A stretch of DNA of 7,814 nucleotides, taken from contig JAFLZE010000046.1 of assembly GCA_029785685.1 (NCBI GenBank), positions 1 to 7,814 on the forward strand, written 5' to 3'. The notes beneath the pieces are model-generated. The model was not told the origin of the DNA, did no database searches, and saw only the letters and a list, made by a program, of their open reading frames with translations. The translations under genes and the position numbers were made by a program. Below, one piece after another: positions 6,504 to 7,814 of this stretch. Source of the DNA: Nitrososphaerota archaeon. Lineage in GTDB: Archaea; Thermoproteota; Nitrososphaeria; Nitrososphaerales; UBA183. Positions within the stretch are counted from its first letter, which is position 1; each line of letters starts with the position of its first letter.

Positions 6504-7620
6504 ATCCGTTGAGGGTGAAAGTCTGAGTCTGCCCGCCGACGTAGAGAGCTAGCGGAACGCCCTGATAGCTTGCAGGAAATTCGACCAGCAACAGAGAGCA
6601 CTCGTTGGGGAAGAATACTGCGGGCTCGCTCAGGGTTCCGTTGGGATCGTAGTACTGCCAAGTCTGTCGCGAGAAGTTAGAACTTGGAGAGAACTCGAAT
6701 GGAGTGTAGACGTAGTTGGGATTGTCGGTGTAAGGATTCTTGAGTGATACCATGTCGACGGAAAGTGTCGATACCCCAGTCGTTCTGAGTTCGAGCGCGA
6801 CTGTGTTGTTGCTTCGCAGGTCCTTGTAGTATCTTTCGAGCTCGAGAGGACCTGCGCTGGCAGAGAAATTGGTACCCTGAACGAAGGCCGGGTTCGAAGA
6901 GATTGTCGCGCAGTCGAGTGGATCCGGATTGGCGACAACTTGGAAGTGAAGCACCGCGACCTGCCCCCACCAGTCCAGCCCTTCGACAGTGTAGACGCCG
7001 GGCGCGAACGATGTAAAGTCGTAGCTGGTCGACGGAGGGAAGGTAGCGCCGCCCCAGTACCCCCAATACTCGACGCTCGCGGCGGATTGGTCGATCACCT
7101 CAACGTCGGGCGACGTAATATTGCCGCTGAGAGGGGCGAACGTCACTGCGACGGGGGGGCGACCAGGGCAGCCACCTACGGAGTAGGGGCGAATGAGCTC
7201 CAGAGAGGTCTCTTCCGAGAGATTGCCAGCCGAGTAGTTACCGCTGAAGATCTGGACCTCGATGGGATACCCGCTGCAGAGGTCAATGTTGTCGCTTCCA
7301 AGCCAGGTGCCATTCAGCGGCGGCGACACTTTGTTCTGCGTCGACATGGTGTTGTTGAGCGAGATGTGAACCGACAGGCCATTATCCCTCCATATCGTGC
7401 CGTTGGAGACGCTCAGGGACAACTGAAGTCCCAGCGTCAAGTTGCTGTTACTCGTCGAGAGCAACGATGTCCCACTTGCGCTGGGAAGGCTTTGCGCAGA
7501 CGCGGTGGAAGAAAGTGAGGATGCGCCGGTGGTCGTTTCTGTCCCTCCTCGATAGGTCAGGACGGCAGCCGCGGCGACCCCGAGTAGTGCCGCTACGACT
7601 ACCACAGAGATAACGGGCAA
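6502..7620 (-). CDS. Membrane-anchored, sequon-rich surface protein of unknown function
   Basis: The frame gives 372 residues from TTG 7620. Residues 3-22 are a hydrophobic helix, followed by a Ser/Thr/Gly-rich linker at about 25-60 and a large external part. At least ten N-X-S/T sequons (for example N60, N73, N103, N128, N133, N167, N251, N315, N327) point to a glycosylated exterior. Four cysteines (115, 151, 237, 341) could form disulfides. The segment YDFTSFAPGVYTVEGLDWWG (200-219) followed by VAVLHFQV reads like a beta-sandwich edge of the BsuPI/Ig type found in archaeal surface proteins, but this is only a resemblance. The start is awkward: TTG 7620 leaves no positive charge before the helix, while the frame reads ATNTQTNRGW just upstream until a TAA at 7651-7653. 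Codons use more A and T at third positions than those of pelA or the thiolation gene. Confidence 0.75.
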   Translation of the reverse strand: MPVISVVVVAALLGVAAAAVLTYRGGTETTTGASSLSSTASAQSLPSASGTSLLSTSNSNLTLGLQLSLSVSNGTIWRDNGLSVHISLNNTMSTQNKVSPPLNGTWLGSDNIDLCSGYPIEVQIFSGNYSAGNLSEETSLELIRPYSVGGCPGRPPVAVTFAPLSGNITSPDVEVIDQSAASVEYWGYWGGATFPPSTSYDFTSFAPGVYTVEGLDWWGQVAVLHFQVVANPDPLDCATISSNPAFVQGTNFSASAGPLELERYYKDLRSNNTVALELRTTGVSTLSVDMVSLKNPYTDNPNYVYTPFEFSPSSNFSRQTWQYYDPNGTLSEPAVFFPNECSLLLVEFPASYQGVPLALYVGGQTQTFTLNG

Positions 7621-7650
7621 CCATCCGCGATTGGTCTGGGTGTTCGTTGC

Positions 7651-7658
7651 TTAATTTC
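7651..7658 (-). promoter_or_regulatory. Possible TATA element of the surface protein gene
   Basis: On the - strand this reads GAAATTAA, AT-rich against its surroundings, and is centred about 35 bases before TTG 7620. With usual spacing, transcription would begin near 7629, leaving a leader of about nine bases. This supports the TTG start, since the upstream in-frame codons would mostly not be in the mRNA. The match to a TATA consensus is only fair. Confidence 0.35.
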
Positions 7659-7814
7659 AGGTTACGCTTCGCTAAATGGCTATTGCACGGGTGGGTTCCG
7701 TTCCACACTTTTGCACAGGTAAGCTCGGGAAGGAAGCGAAAGACGGGGAATAGATCGGACGCCCCCATCTCAACCCACGACCGAGAGATGACGAGATGGA
7801 CGCAGTACGCCGTG

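Noticed and set aside
7448..7768. - strand frame of 106 codons upstream of and overlapping the surface protein start
   Set aside because: It shifts into a different frame across the membrane helix codons and gives an Arg-rich product lacking any pattern; the Ser/Thr linker and helix in the chosen frame are more credible.
7788..7814. ATG-started + strand frame open to the window edge
   Set aside because: Only nine codons are visible, with no TATA box or ribosome binding site in place, so it cannot be supported.

Overview
The window comes from an archaeon with a high-GC genome. The evidence is a gene set that includes archaeal-type DnaG primase, Pelota (aPelota) and an archaeal SRP 7S RNA, TATA-box elements 25-40 bases before starts, very short or absent leaders, and a strong use of TTG/GTG start codons. 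The overall flavour suits the TACK group (Nitrososphaeria/Thaumarchaeota-like lineages), but that placement is an inference; nothing here proves it.

Left part (1-4052): a dense, conserved block. The 3' end of dnaG runs directly into pelA on the + strand, a pairing of a primase-like exosome subunit with a ribosome-rescue factor. The pelA stop overlaps by 11 bases the stop of a convergent gene for a small two-helix membrane protein of unknown role. Upstream of that gene on the - strand lies a site-2-protease-type M50 metalloprotease with a PDZ domain. The protease is divergent from a TtuA/Ncs6-type tRNA 2-thiolation enzyme on the + strand, and a single near-palindromic TATA element seems to serve both genes.

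Middle (4053-4887): a long stretch without a convincing protein gene. It holds an SRP RNA gene (about 4208-4480) with its own TATA box, the GAAG-capped helix 6 and the conserved helix 8 motif, followed by a hairpin and T-run that could end the transcript. Beyond it, 4530-4887 shows scraps of protein-like sequence in different frames that may be a decayed gene.

Right part (4888-7814): two exported or membrane proteins of unknown function in convergent orientation. The + strand gene has an N-terminal hydrophobic helix, several membrane segments and an extracytoplasmic Ig-like (DUF4352-like) domain. The - strand gene is a single-anchor, Ser/Thr-linker, sequon-rich surface protein with visibly different base composition and a problematic N-terminus. 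A gene-free 417-base stretch lies between them.

No mobile element, CRISPR array, tRNA or complete new multi-gene system was recognised. The most informative less-obvious items are the SRP RNA, the shared bidirectional promoter, the inverted repeat around the small-protein TATA box, and the suspected gene decay in the right half.
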